This document shows positions 1 through 9,223 of a stretch of DNA of 64,000 nucleotides, one piece after another (within the stretch, counting starts at the first letter, position 1; the number at the start of each line of letters is the position of its first letter). The stretch covers positions 60,455 through 124,454 of the forward strand of contig JACKIN010000012.1 in assembly GCA_020638495.1 (NCBI GenBank), written 5' to 3'. Both the position numbers and the translations under genes were made by a program. This DNA comes from Geminicoccaceae bacterium. Its GTDB lineage: Bacteria; Pseudomonadota; Alphaproteobacteria; Geminicoccales; Geminicoccaceae. A model generated the notes under the pieces. The model did no database searches and had not been told where the DNA came from. It saw nothing but the letters and a program-made list of their open reading frames with translations.

Positions 1-483
1 ACGGCCGGCGAGGATCGGGTGCGGCGGACCGAGGTGCGCTCCCCGGTGCTCGGCACGGTCAAGCAGCTCCACTTCAACACCATTGGTGGCGTGATCCAGC
101 CGGGCGATGCGATCGTCGAGATCACGCCGCTCGAGGACTCGTTGCTGGTCGAGGCGCAAGTCCGCCCGGCCGATATCGCTTTCCTGCGTCCCGATCTTCC
201 CGCCATGGTGAAGATCACGGCTTACGACTTCTCGATCTATGGCGGGCTGAAGGGGCATGTCGAGCAGATCAGCGCCGACACCATCGTCGACGATCGTGGC
301 GAGCGATTCTACCGCGTGCGGGTCCGCACCGAGGAGAACTCGCTCGGCACCGCCGCCGAACCCTTGCGCATCATCCCGGGCATGACCGCCCAGGTCGACG
401 TGATCACCGGCGAGAAGACCGTCCTCGACTATCTGCTGAAGCCCATCCTCAAGGCACGCGACCACGCCCTGCGCGAACGCTGA
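1..483 (+). CDS. HlyD-family type I secretion membrane fusion protein (3' part)
   Basis: The frame is open from base 1, so the gene begins before the window and only the last 160 or so residues are seen. HlyD-family adaptors link an inner-membrane ABC exporter to an outer-membrane TolC channel across the periplasm in type I secretion. The visible part starts with the second half of the lipoyl/barrel-sandwich domain (motif EVRSPVLGTVKQL, then PGDAIVEITP), followed by a beta-barrel segment and the family-typical end containing PGMTAQVDVITGEKTVLDYLLKPI. The partner ABC exporter should lie upstream, outside the window. Family assignment is secure; the exported substrate is unknown. Confidence 0.9.
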   Translation, partial: TAGEDRVRRTEVRSPVLGTVKQLHFNTIGGVIQPGDAIVEITPLEDSLLVEAQVRPADIAFLRPDLPAMVKITAYDFSIYGGLKGHVEQISADTIVDDRGERFYRVRVRTEENSLGTAAEPLRIIPGMTAQVDVITGEKTVLDYLLKPILKARDHALRER

Positions 484-1234
484 TCGCTAGGCCGGCGCGG
501 CAGCACGCCCGGCTCGAGAGCCGATCCAATGGCTCGCGAGGACATCGACAAGGAAGCGGGTCGTCGCGACGCCTCGTTGCTGCGATCGATGCGGGCGGCC
601 CGTAGGAGGGTTGCGGAATCGCCGGCATGACCGCGTGATCTGCCGCGCCCGGCCGCACCCGGCTGGCGATCAGGGACCGGCCCAGGCACCGAAATCTGGT
701 GAAGCCGTTATCGGTCGAGGCCGTTCTAGCCTTTTGTGGATGCGGGAGAGCCGCTCCAGCGTCTCCGCAGCGGGATCTGCGTTCGAGCTTCGTGAGGTCA
801 TGCGCGAGTCGGAGAGGGGGCCGCTAATGCTTGTTGGCGCTGTGGTCGAAGCGGGTGGCGCTTTGCAAGCCCGGCGGGATCTGCCGCACGGCCACGTGGT
901 GTGATGCGCTTCGCAGCATGCCGTCCTGGATCGGCCCCGGTCTTGCCGTTGCAGCCATGCGACGTTCCGGCATCGGTCCGGACTGTGCCTTGCGCGACGT
1001 CTGGCAGGATGGAGAAGCCGCGATCTCGAGGAATTCCGGGTCAGCCATCGAACGCCGCGATGCCCCCGGCCGACGTGGTCGTCATGCCGTGCAGGTCCAC
1101 GTTCGGGTCTGTCGCCTTCGGGCGTGGGGGCGCGGACCGGTCACGCTCCGGGACGGCGTTCGTGACGGCGCTTTTTGCACGCGGCATGTGTCGAGCTTTG
1201 GCAAGCGGCCCGGCCTACTGGCACGGGCTTCCGT
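484..1234. other. Gene-poor stretch, no convincing feature
   Basis: About 750 bases between the HlyD-type gene and the convergent beta-propeller gene. Short open frames exist on both strands, but none shows a recognisable family, a consistent start with a ribosome binding site, or low-complexity-free protein composition. I see no tRNA-like cloverleaf, strong hairpin followed by a T-run, or repeat. It may be decayed coding DNA or an untranslated spacer. Confidence 0.5.
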
Positions 1235-2644
1235 TCAGTCGGAGCCGCCGAGATCGACGAGGACGACCTGGCGTTTCTGCTCCAGCATGACGTTGAGGAC
1301 GATGCGGCGGCGCTTTCGGTCCCAGACGGGATGGGGGTCGACGCGCCTGGCCTTGAGGCCTGGCGGGCCGCTGTCGACCAGCATGAGCTGCGACTCCTTG
1401 CCGGCGGCGAGGTCGACGAGGCGGACCGGTGCGCGGCCATTGGCGTCGCCATAGCCTTCGTTGAGATAGGCGTCGGTAAGCAGCAGGCGTCCGGTCGGAT
1501 CGAGGCTCGGGTGGCCGCTGCCGCGGAACCCGCCGACGAGCTCGGCGAGGCCATTGCCGTCATGACCGAAGCGGACGAAGCGCATCTCGTGGCCGCCGGG
1601 CGGCACGAGGTTCATGAGGATGGTCTCGTCGTCCGGCGTCCAGCTCGGGTGGTGGCCGCCGCGGTCCCAGAGCCGGTGCGGCAGGGCCAGGCGCACCGCG
1701 TCGCCCTCGGCCGAGAGGGTGAGGATCATGGCGCGCACCTTCTCGGGCGCGTCGGCGAGCCCGGTCGAGCGCACCACCTGGAAGAGGCGGTCGCCGGTGC
1801 CGTTGACCTTGGTGTGGAAGAGGGAATGCCGGCCGCTGGCGAGCAGCGCGCGCTCGGGGTGATCGGCAAGGAGGGCGTCCACCGAGACGAGCAGCTCGCA
1901 GCGCCCGCTCTCGAGATCGGTGCGCCAGATACCCTCATCCGTGGCGAAGCCGGTGGTGGGCCGCCGGCGGCCCAAGAGAGGGTCGGGGACGCCGTAGCCG
2001 GCCTGGGTGGCGTTGATGAGGTCGAGCGCCGGACCGAAGGCGTGGCGGCCCCGCGGGCAGAGCGCGTAGACCGGACCGCCCAGGGGCCGGGCCCGCCGCT
2101 CGGACAGGTCGATCACCACCCCGAGGCCGCGGCCACCGATGCGGTCGTTGCAGTAGAGCAGGTCGTCGCGCCCGGGATGCCAGTGCAGATTGGCGCCGAG
2201 CTGCAGCGCCCAGCCGCGCGTGTGGTAGACCGTCTCGATCGTGCGTTCGGCGAGGTCGATGACGCAGACTTCCGCGGTGTCGCCCGGATAGGGGCCGCGA
2301 TGCTGGAAGGGCAGGCGGGTGACCGCCAGATAGCGGCCCGAGGGGCTGATCGGGGGGACGTCGAAGAAGGTGTGCAGATAGGCGCCGTCGGGCGGCGTGA
2401 CGACGGTCGCGCAGGCGCCCGGATGCAATGTCGGGTAGCTGCGGAAAGCGACCTCGCGCCTGACGAAGAGCGGCGTCGGTGCCGCCGCTGCCTCGAGCCG
2501 GAGGCCGCGTGCCAGGGCACCCAGGGCGGTGCGCAGCTCCTCCTCGCCGTTGCGGGCGATCCGGCGGAGCGCCGCGTAGCGGCTGCGCCAGCGCAAGGCG
2601 GGAGCCGGAGTGGCGGTCGCCAGAGCCGTCATCGTTTCGTTCAC
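1235..2644 (-). CDS. Beta-propeller (TolB/WD40-like) hypothetical protein
   Basis: Encodes 469 residues with no clear signal peptide. The sequence is rich in repeated blade-like patterns such as SPSGRYLAV, HHPSWTPDDETILMNL, GHPSLDPTGRLLLTD and DPHPVWDRKRRRIVLNV, spaced as in TolB-type or oligogalacturonate-lyase-like propellers. I cannot assign a substrate or reaction. A GTG start at 2644 is used; ATG at 2632 is the alternative and neither has a strong ribosome binding site. The gene lies on the same strand as htrA but about 190 bases downstream of it, with hairpins between them, so it is probably transcribed separately. Confidence 0.75.
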   Translation of the reverse strand: MNETMTALATATPAPALRWRSRYAALRRIARNGEEELRTALGALARGLRLEAAAAPTPLFVRREVAFRSYPTLHPGACATVVTPPDGAYLHTFFDVPPISPSGRYLAVTRLPFQHRGPYPGDTAEVCVIDLAERTIETVYHTRGWALQLGANLHWHPGRDDLLYCNDRIGGRGLGVVIDLSERRARPLGGPVYALCPRGRHAFGPALDLINATQAGYGVPDPLLGRRRPTTGFATDEGIWRTDLESGRCELLVSVDALLADHPERALLASGRHSLFHTKVNGTGDRLFQVVRSTGLADAPEKVRAMILTLSAEGDAVRLALPHRLWDRGGHHPSWTPDDETILMNLVPPGGHEMRFVRFGHDGNGLAELVGGFRGSGHPSLDPTGRLLLTDAYLNEGYGDANGRAPVRLVDLAAGKESQLMLVDSGPPGLKARRVDPHPVWDRKRRRIVLNVMLEQKRQVVLVDLGGSD

Positions 2645-2751
2645 CCTTCATGCTTGTTCATGCCGCTGCCGCGGTGATAGCCGAGTCGGATGAAGGGTAT
2701 CTTAAGACGGGCCCCGTCGCGGGCACTGGCGTGACGGTGCCGGAATGGCGA

Positions 2752-2827
2752 GCGCCCCGGCCGCCGCTGGGGCGACCGGGGCGCCTACGCCCCGTGGCCG
2801 CTTCGACCGGCGAGGCGGTCGAAGCGG
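2752..2827 (-). terminator. Two strong hairpins downstream of htrA
   Basis: Two perfect inverted repeats follow the htrA stop codon. The nearer has 11-bp arms at 2798-2808 and 2817-2827 (8-base loop); the farther has 9-bp arms at 2752-2760 and 2776-2784 (15-base loop). Neither has a T-run on the minus strand, so this is a transcript-end or RNA-stabilising structure rather than a textbook intrinsic terminator. Confidence 0.45.
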
Positions 2828-2835
2828 CAGCCGGC

Positions 2836-4317
2836 TCAGGCGCGACGCACGTCGAGGGTGGCGAAGTGCTGCATGCCCTGGCGGGCGATCAGGACGAGGA
2901 CCGCCTCGTGCTCCTCTTCCGATGCGGCCCGGACCCGCTCGGCCACCTCGGCGGGCGTCGTCACCGGTCGGTTGTCGACCGAGAGGATGACGTCGCCCGG
3001 CTGCACCGTGCCGTCGGCATCCTCGGTGACACCGACGACCAGCACGCCCTTGGCGTCGGCGTCGAGGCCGGCGGCCTGACGCGTCTCGTCGTTCAGTGCG
3101 GCGAGATCGAGCCCGAGCACCCGGTCCGGCGCCGTCTCGACCGCCGCCTCGGCGACATCCTGGGTCGGCGCGGTTCGCAGCTCGGCCTGCAGCTCCTCGT
3201 GGGCGCCATGACGCCAGACATCGACCGTCTGCGGGACATCGATCTCCGCCGCCGCCACCAGCCTGCTGAGATCGCGCACCGCGACGATCGGGGTGCCGTC
3301 GAAGGCGGTGACGACGTCGCCGACCTGGAGCCCGGCCGTCGCGGCGGGGCTGTCCGGCGTGACCTGGGCGACCAGGGCGCCCTCGGCCTTGTCGAGGCCG
3401 AGACTCTGCGCGATCTCGGGGGTCACCGGCTGGATCTGCACGCCGAGCCAGCCGCGGCTGACGAAGCCCTGCTCCTTGAGCTCCGCGATGATCGGCTGCG
3501 CCAGGTTGGCGGGGATGGCGAAGCCGATGCCGACATTGCCGCCATTGGGCGAATAGATGGCGGTGTTGATGCCGACGACCGTGCCGTTGACGTCGAAGGT
3601 GGGTCCGCCGGAATTGCCGCGGTTGATGGACGCATCGAGCTGCAGGTAGTCGTCGTAGGGACCTGAATGGATGTCCCGGCCCCGCGCCGAGACGATGCCG
3701 GCGGTCACCGTGCCGCCCAGGCCGAAGGGGTTCCCGACGGCGATGGTCCAGTCGCCGACGCGGAGCTTGTCGCTGTCGCCGAAGGTCAGGTACGGCAGCG
3801 CCTCGTCGCTCTCGACCTTGAGCAAGGCGAGGTCGACCTTGTCGTCGCGGCCGACAAGGGTGGCGTCGAGGCGGGTGCCGTCGGCCAGGACCACCTCGAT
3901 CTCGGTCGCATCGGCGATGACGTGGTTGTTGGTGACGACATAGCCTTCGGCATCGATGATGAAGCCCGAGCCGAGCGAGGTGGCATCGTGCCGCGGCGCC
4001 TGGTGCTTCGGTGCCGATGGACCGCCAAAGTCGCGGAAAAAGGGCGCGAAGGGCGAATCCGGCGGCAGCTCCGGCATGCCGGCCATCTGCTCGGGGGCGG
4101 GTTGGGTGGTGACGATGCTGACCACGGCCGGCGAGACGCTCTCGACCAGGTCGGCGAAGCTGCCGGGCAACTGGGCGCCCGTGGTGCTGGGCGGGGTCGC
4201 TGCGTTGACGGGCAGGGCCCAGTTCGACGCGAACGGCACGATGGCCGTGGTGGCGAGGAGGATGGCCGCGGCACAGGCGGCACGCCGCCTCGGCGAATCG
4301 ATCAAACGGCTGAGCAT
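2836..4317 (-). CDS. degP: Periplasmic serine protease, DegP/HtrA (Do) family
   Basis: A 493-residue Do-like protease/chaperone that handles misfolded proteins in the periplasm. The N-terminal 38 residues form a signal peptide (arginine-rich start, hydrophobic core, cut near PVNA). The trypsin-like domain has His132 (TNNHV), Asp162 (KVDLALLK) and Ser236 (NRGNSGGP). Two PDZ domains follow, the first starting near RGWLGVQIQPV and the second near VLGLDLAALND. Start: the frame stays open a further 53 codons upstream, but ATG at 4317 places the signal peptide at the N-terminus. Upstream DNA (about 4390-4450) is unusually AT-rich for this genome and is the likely promoter. Among DegP, DegQ and MucD, the exact subtype is not decided. 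Confidence 0.93.
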   Translation of the reverse strand: MLSRLIDSPRRRAACAAAILLATTAIVPFASNWALPVNAATPPSTTGAQLPGSFADLVESVSPAVVSIVTTQPAPEQMAGMPELPPDSPFAPFFRDFGGPSAPKHQAPRHDATSLGSGFIIDAEGYVVTNNHVIADATEIEVVLADGTRLDATLVGRDDKVDLALLKVESDEALPYLTFGDSDKLRVGDWTIAVGNPFGLGGTVTAGIVSARGRDIHSGPYDDYLQLDASINRGNSGGPTFDVNGTVVGINTAIYSPNGGNVGIGFAIPANLAQPIIAELKEQGFVSRGWLGVQIQPVTPEIAQSLGLDKAEGALVAQVTPDSPAATAGLQVGDVVTAFDGTPIVAVRDLSRLVAAAEIDVPQTVDVWRHGAHEELQAELRTAPTQDVAEAAVETAPDRVLGLDLAALNDETRQAAGLDADAKGVLVVGVTEDADGTVQPGDVILSVDNRPVTTPAEVAERVRAASEEEHEAVLVLIARQGMQHFATLDVRRA

Positions 4318-4530
4318 GGAGCAGATCCCAGTCTGGTGAACCTCGGGCCGCCGCCCGGGGCGGTGCCGGGGCAAAGCGGTCATCCTTGAATAAGAGATCA
4401 GCCGACCGCATTCCATAGACGGGCGATTAAATCTGTTAAATGACAAATCGGTCACAATGGCCGACGCCACTCCCACCGTGCGGAGTCGCTGTCTTCTTTC
4501 GTGTTGTCTGATCGTTTCCGCTTGGTCGTC

Positions 4531-5610
4531 TCACGCCGTTGCCCGTGCATCCTTCAGCCACGCCATGAACAGCGTGTAGCCGAGCGCCAGCACCACCGGT
4601 CCGATGAAAAGGCCGAGCAGGCCGGAGGACATGACGCCGCCGATGGCGCCGATGAAGATGACGAGCATCGGCAGGTCGACGCCGCGCCCGAGCAGGATCG
4701 GCTTGAGGACATTGTCGATCAGCGAGACGAGCACGCACCAGGCGGTGAACAGGGCGGCCGTGGTCGTGTCGAGCACGGTGAACTGGTAGACGACCACCGG
4801 CAGGATCACCGGCAGCGGGCCGACCTGCAGGATCGCGAGGACGAGGCAGAGCATGGCGAGGAAGCCGGCCATGGGCTGGCCGACGGCGAGGAAGCCGAGA
4901 CCCGCCAGGGTGGACTGGATCAGGGCCACGCCGATGATGCCACGCGCCACGGTGCGGATGGTCTGCACGGCCAAGGTCGCGTAGGTCGGTCCCCGGGCAC
5001 CGGCGAGGCGGGTGGCGATGTCGCCGGCGAGCTGGCCGCCGCTGGCGGCATTGCTGAGCAGAGCCGCGGCGATGACGATGGCCAGGACGAACTGGATGAG
5101 GCCGAGCGCCGTCGCCCCGACGAGGCCCAGCAGCCAGCGACCGGCAACAGCGAGCTCCGGGCCGATCTCCCTGATCGCCGCCTCGAGATTGCTCGAGGCG
5201 AGCTGCCAGAAGCTGGTGAGCGGCTCACCGATCAGTGGCCAGGTCTCGATGGCGGGAGGGGGCGGCGGGAGGCGCAGCGTGCCGCCCAGGAGGCCGTTGG
5301 CGAGCTCGCGCACCGCGTCGACATGGGTGCCGGTCAGCAGCAGGGCCGGCAGGATCAGGACGAGCAGCGCGATGGTCGCGTAGGCGAAGGCGGCGAGGCC
5401 GGCCCGGCCGCCGAGCAGGCGCTGCAGTGCCGCAAAGAGGTTGTAGGTGGCGACCGCGATGACGATGCCCCAGACCACGGGCACGAGGAACGGCCGGATA
5501 ATGGTGAAGCACCAGGCGATCAGCAGCAGGACGAGGCCGACGCGGATCGCGACCTGCAGCGCCCGACTGGCCAGGATGCCTTCCTCGGGAGTCGAGACGT
5601 CGCCGACCAT
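4531..5610 (-). CDS. AI-2E family transporter (PerM/YdiK-like membrane protein)
   Basis: A 359-residue polytopic inner-membrane protein of the AI-2E exporter family (PF01594). Typical features are the paired N-terminal hydrophobic helices (residues about 13-55), a long soluble insert, and the conserved C-terminal block with DNVLKPILLGRG and GVMSSGLLGLFIGPVVLALGY. Family members have been linked to quorum-signal export or to Na+/H+ antiport, but most are uncharacterised. ATG at 5610 is used; ATG at 5643 adds 11 residues. It is divergent from the SDR gene, sharing the 5611-5764 region. Confidence 0.88.
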   Translation of the reverse strand: MVGDVSTPEEGILASRALQVAIRVGLVLLLIAWCFTIIRPFLVPVVWGIVIAVATYNLFAALQRLLGGRAGLAAFAYATIALLVLILPALLLTGTHVDAVRELANGLLGGTLRLPPPPPAIETWPLIGEPLTSFWQLASSNLEAAIREIGPELAVAGRWLLGLVGATALGLIQFVLAIVIAAALLSNAASGGQLAGDIATRLAGARGPTYATLAVQTIRTVARGIIGVALIQSTLAGLGFLAVGQPMAGFLAMLCLVLAILQVGPLPVILPVVVYQFTVLDTTTAALFTAWCVLVSLIDNVLKPILLGRGVDLPMLVIFIGAIGGVMSSGLLGLFIGPVVLALGYTLFMAWLKDARATA

Positions 5611-5764
5611 GCGCTTGTCCTTCGGGCTCGCGGGCGGCGGCATTCTCGATCGCCGGGCAGGTCGCGGCAAGCGGTCTTCGGCCAGGCTGGTCGCGCAAGT
5701 CGTTTGACGGCGTCGCCGACGGGCGGCAACTGGTCGGCCTGGCGCGGCTGGACAAGGAGCAGGC

Positions 5765-6490
5765 ATGCACACGGGGCACAATCTGGCGGATCGGGTGGCC
5801 GTCGTCACGGGCGGCTCGCGCGGGATCGGCCGCGCCATCGTGGCGGCGCTGCGGCGGGCCGGCGCGATCGCGGTGGTCTGGGACCGTGACCTGCCGGCGG
5901 CCGACGCGACCGACGGCATCGCCGTCGACGTCACCGACCGGCTGGCGCTCGAGGGGGCCGTGGCAACGGTCCGGGAGAGGCATGGCCGGATCGACATCCT
6001 CGTCAACAATGCCGGCTATGCCGGCTCGACCGTGCCGGTGGTCGACTATCCGGAGGACGAGTGGCGGCGGATCCTGGAGGTCAATCTCACCGGCACGTTT
6101 CTGGTTTGCAGGACGGTCGTGCCGACGCTCGTCGCGAACGGCTGGGGGCGGATCGTCAATGTCGCGTCGCTCGCCGGCAAGGAGGGCACACCCAATGCCA
6201 GCGCCTACAGCGCGTCGAAGGCCGGCGTCATGGCGCTGACCAAGTCGCTCGGCAAGGAGCTCGCCACCACGGGCGTGCTGGTCAATGCGGTCGCCCCGGC
6301 GGCGGTTCGGACGTCGCTCCTCGACCAGATGGCGCCGGCGCACGTGCAAACGATGATCGTGAAGAGCCCGATGCAGCGGCTCGGCGAGCCCGAGGAGGTC
6401 GCCGAGCTCGTGCTCTGGCTCTGCTCGCCGGCCTGCAGCTTCAGCACGGGTGCCGTCTTCGACCTTTCGGGCGGCCGGGCGGTCTATTAG
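5765..6490 (+). CDS. SDR family NAD(P)-dependent oxidoreductase
   Basis: A 241-residue classical short-chain dehydrogenase/reductase, cytosolic. The Rossmann nucleotide site is TGGSRGIG near residues 17-24, the structural motif is NNAG, the catalytic Ser is in the NVASLAG segment, and the active-site pair is YSASK. The closest general resemblance is to 3-oxoacyl-ACP reductase FabG-like enzymes, but the isolated position, away from fatty-acid genes, leaves the substrate open. A good ribosome binding site (AAGGAG, about 6 bases before ATG) supports the start. It ends 6 bases from the convergent DUF1206 gene. Confidence 0.9.
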   Translation: MHTGHNLADRVAVVTGGSRGIGRAIVAALRRAGAIAVVWDRDLPAADATDGIAVDVTDRLALEGAVATVRERHGRIDILVNNAGYAGSTVPVVDYPEDEWRRILEVNLTGTFLVCRTVVPTLVANGWGRIVNVASLAGKEGTPNASAYSASKAGVMALTKSLGKELATTGVLVNAVAPAAVRTSLLDQMAPAHVQTMIVKSPMQRLGEPEEVAELVLWLCSPACSFSTGAVFDLSGGRAVY

Positions 6491-6496
6491 GGCAGG

Positions 6497-7336
6497 TCAC
6501 GAGCGGTTGCCGAGGGCGGTCAGCCGGTCGGCGTGTCGGGCCGGCTCGTCGAGGTCGATGCGGCGCCAGATGGCCTGGATGAGGCCGTACATGCCGAAGG
6601 CGACGAGCCCGATCGCGATGGCGAGAAAGAGCCAGCTGCCATAGGGCTGCGAGCGCAGCCATTCGAGTGCTGCGGCCGTGCCGCCGGCCTCGTCCGGGTC
6701 GATGACCCAGGCAGCGTAGGCGAAGAAGCCGCCGATGATCAGGAAGACGACGCCGCGGGCGGCGAGGCCGAAGGCGCAGACCGGCGAAAGCCGGTCGAGC
6801 AGCGCCTCGCGCATGGCCAGCCGCTCGCGAAAGCCGCCGGTGAGGGCCTTGTGGATCTGCGCCAAGCCGGCGGCGAGGATGGCGAGGGCGACCAGCGCCA
6901 GGAGATAGCGGCCGAAGGGCTGGCGCAGCACCCATGACGCCGCGTCCTTGGACCCGTCGCCGCCGCCGTTCGAGAAGGCGCCGAGCGCGAAGGGCAGGGT
7001 GACGGCGTAGAGCCCGAGCGAGGCATGGGTGACGGCGCTGACGCACATGGCGCCACGGATCGCCAGCCCCTTCGCATCGGTGCCGTGCCGGTCGGCGTCG
7101 AGCAGCCCCTGCACCGCCCGCCACGCCGCGTAGGCGAAGAGGCCGATGCCGATGGCGAGAACGATCACGAAGCCGAGCGGCTCGCCCAGCAGGGCAGCCA
7201 GGGCACCCTTGGGGTCGGTGGTCTGTCCGCCGCTGCCGATCGCGGCGAGGAAGGCGAGGCCGCCGAGAAGCAGGTAGACGGCGCCGCGCGCCGCGTAGCC
7301 GATCCGGGCCGCGACCTTGACGTGGTTCCTTTCCAT
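6497..7336 (-). CDS. DUF1206 domain-containing membrane protein
   Basis: A 279-residue integral membrane protein made of three repeats of a two-helix unit of the DUF1206 family. Each repeat carries an RxGxxARGxVYLLxG-like element (ARIGYAARGAVYLLLGG; VCAFGLAARGVVFLIIGG) and a second helix of the type AIGLFAYAAWRAVQGL / AIGLVAFGMYGLIQAI. Function is unknown. GGAGG five bases before ATG 7336 fixes the start. It lies 124 bases after the sugar ABC operon with a possible hairpin between (arms 7428-7434 and 7452-7458), so it is likely a separate unit. Confidence 0.9.
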   Translation of the reverse strand: MERNHVKVAARIGYAARGAVYLLLGGLAFLAAIGSGGQTTDPKGALAALLGEPLGFVIVLAIGIGLFAYAAWRAVQGLLDADRHGTDAKGLAIRGAMCVSAVTHASLGLYAVTLPFALGAFSNGGGDGSKDAASWVLRQPFGRYLLALVALAILAAGLAQIHKALTGGFRERLAMREALLDRLSPVCAFGLAARGVVFLIIGGFFAYAAWVIDPDEAGGTAAALEWLRSQPYGSWLFLAIAIGLVAFGMYGLIQAIWRRIDLDEPARHADRLTALGNRS

Positions 7337-7460
7337 CCGACCTCCGGGCTGGTGGCTCGCGTGCCTGTGGAAGCGTGCCGTCGGGGGGCTCGATGGGAAG
7401 AAACTCGCGGGGTGGGCAAAGGTTGCAGGGTGCTCGTCAGCGCGGTCGAGAAGCACCCGG

Positions 7461-8282
7461 CTAGCCCTTGACCGCCCCCATCGAGACGCCGCGCACCAGG
7501 AACTTCTGCAGCATGGCCACGGCGATGAAGATCGGGATGGTGCCGAGCGTGCTCATGGCGGCGATCTTGGCCCAGAAGTTGGACTGGCCGCCGAAATAGT
7601 GGGTGACCTGGACGGGGAAGGTGGTGGCGTTGCTGCGGGTCAGCACGAGGGCGAAGACGAATTCGTTCCAGGCGAAGACGAAGGTGAAGACGGCGGTGGC
7701 GAAGAGCCCGCCCCGGATCACCGGCAGGACGATCAGGCGGAAGGTCTGCAGCCGCGAGCAGCCGTCGACGAGCGCCGATTCCTCGAGCTCGATCGGCACG
7801 TCCTGGATGTAGCCGCGCATCATCCAGATCACGTAGGGGAGGTTGAAGGCGGTGTAGAGGACGATGAGGCCGAGGCGCGTGTCGACCCAGCCGAGCTTCA
7901 CGTAGAGGAGGAAGACGGGGAAGACGATGACGATGGGCGGGATCATCCGGTTCGAGATGACCCACATGGCGAAATGGTCGCCGCCTGTCCGAAAGCGCGC
8001 CATGGAGTAGGCGCACATGGTGCCGAGCAGCATGGCGACGGCGGTGCTGAGCGTGGCGACGACGAGGCTGTTCCAGATGGTCCAGACGTCGCCGTCCTTG
8101 AACAGCACGGCATAGTTCTGGAACTGGATCTGGCCCGGCACCCAGATCGGCGGGCTCGCGAAGATCTCGTCCGGCGTCTTGAGCGAGATTGCCACGAGCC
8201 AGTAGATCGGGAAGAGGAAGAAGACGAGGGCCAGCGCCACCAGCAGGTAGCGGAGCGCCAGGGTGCGGGGCGACTGCCTCAT
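7461..8282 (-). CDS. Carbohydrate ABC transporter permease, MalG-type
   Basis: A 273-residue inner-membrane permease of the CUT1 family, the second permease of a sugar importer. The EAA loop that contacts the ATPase is visible as ELEESALVDGCSRLQTFRLIVLPVIRGG, about 90 residues before the end. Six transmembrane helices are expected; the first lies at about residues 12-32. The start overlaps the stop of the preceding permease by ATGA, indicating translational coupling. It is the last gene of the apsD-headed operon. No ATPase gene of the MalK/UgpC type accompanies it. Confidence 0.92.
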   Translation of the reverse strand: MRQSPRTLALRYLLVALALVFFLFPIYWLVAISLKTPDEIFASPPIWVPGQIQFQNYAVLFKDGDVWTIWNSLVVATLSTAVAMLLGTMCAYSMARFRTGGDHFAMWVISNRMIPPIVIVFPVFLLYVKLGWVDTRLGLIVLYTAFNLPYVIWMMRGYIQDVPIELEESALVDGCSRLQTFRLIVLPVIRGGLFATAVFTFVFAWNEFVFALVLTRSNATTFPVQVTHYFGGQSNFWAKIAAMSTLGTIPIFIAVAMLQKFLVRGVSMGAVKG

Positions 8283-9166
8283 CGGGCGAACTCGACCCGG
8301 CGCAGCGCCGCCATGACGACGAGCGAGAGCAGGACGATGATGACGACCGCGAGGGCCGCGGCGTAGCTCGTCTCGAACTGCTTGAAGGCGAGCACGTAGG
8401 CGTAGATCGAGACGGTCTCGGTCATCGTGCCGGGGCCGCCGCGGGTCAGCGCCCAGACGACGTCGAAGAGCCGGAAGAGATCGAGGGCGCGGATCAGGCA
8501 GGCGATCAGGATCACCGGCTTGATGATCGGCAGGGTGACGTACCAGAAGGTCTTCCAGAAACCGGCACCGTCGAGCTCGGCCGCCTCGTTGAGCGACTGG
8601 TCGACATTCGAGAGCCCGGCGAGCAGCAGGAGGAACATGAAGGGCGTCCACTGCCAGACCTCGGCGAGGAGGATGGCCGGGTAGACGTAGACGGGGTTGA
8701 CGGTCCAGAGCACGGTGGCCGGCTCGCCCGTGAGCCAGGAGAGGATCTGGTTGATGGGGCCGTAGCGGTTGTCGAAGAGCAGTCGCCAGGTGGAGCCGGC
8801 GATGATCGGCGAGGTGACCACGGGCAGGATCAGGAGGGCCACGAAGATCTGCTTGCCGGGCAGGCGGTCGAGGAAGAGGAGGGCGAGAAGGAGGCCGAGC
8901 ACGAGCTCGAGCGGCAGGGCCACCACGAGGAAGATCATGGTGTGGAGGACCGACTGCCAGAAGCGGGCGTCGCCCATCAGGCGGGCGTAATGCACGCCGC
9001 CCTGGAAGCTCGTGTCCTCGCCGAACATGTCGATGTTCTGGAAGCTGACGATGGCCGTGTAGACGATCGGGAAGAGGCCGATCAGCAGGATGACCAGCAC
9101 GGCCGGCCAGACCATGCCATATTTGAAGCCGCGGCCGACGAAGGCCTGTCCTGAAGCTGGTTGCAT
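8279..9166 (-). CDS. Carbohydrate ABC transporter permease, MalF/UgpA-type
   Basis: A 295-residue CUT1 permease, partner of the following MalG-type permease. It shows an N-terminal helix at about residues 18-38, a periplasmic segment, and the EAA loop NEAAELDGAGFWKTFWYVTLPIIKP. ATG 9166 is preferred over an upstream ATG at 9211 because the extension is proline/arginine-rich, lies over the hairpin at 9185-9213 and is unlike family N-termini. It follows the solute-binding protein gene after a 57-base gap holding that hairpin. Confidence 0.92.
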   Translation of the reverse strand: MQPASGQAFVGRGFKYGMVWPAVLVILLIGLFPIVYTAIVSFQNIDMFGEDTSFQGGVHYARLMGDARFWQSVLHTMIFLVVALPLELVLGLLLALLFLDRLPGKQIFVALLILPVVTSPIIAGSTWRLLFDNRYGPINQILSWLTGEPATVLWTVNPVYVYPAILLAEVWQWTPFMFLLLLAGLSNVDQSLNEAAELDGAGFWKTFWYVTLPIIKPVILIACLIRALDLFRLFDVVWALTRGGPGTMTETVSIYAYVLAFKQFETSYAAALAVVIIVLLSLVVMAALRRVEFAR

Positions 9167-9184
9167 GTGGTCAGGGCTGGGACG

Positions 9185-9213
9185 GGGTGGGGGCGGCCGG
9201 GCCGCCCCCACCC
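9185..9213. promoter_or_regulatory. Intercistronic hairpin between binding-protein and permease genes
   Basis: A perfect 13-bp inverted repeat (9185-9197 and 9201-9213, 3-base loop) sits between the binding-protein stop and the first permease start. Such structures commonly protect the abundant binding-protein transcript and reduce downstream permease expression, as in mal-type operons. No T-run follows it, which argues for attenuation or RNA stability rather than full termination. Confidence 0.6.
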
Positions 9214-9223
9214 GCTCGAACGC

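Noticed and set aside
1175..2677. A 500-codon plus-strand open frame opposite the beta-propeller gene
   Set aside because: Repetitive Ala/Glu/Gly/Arg composition without motifs; the minus strand shows propeller-type repeats.
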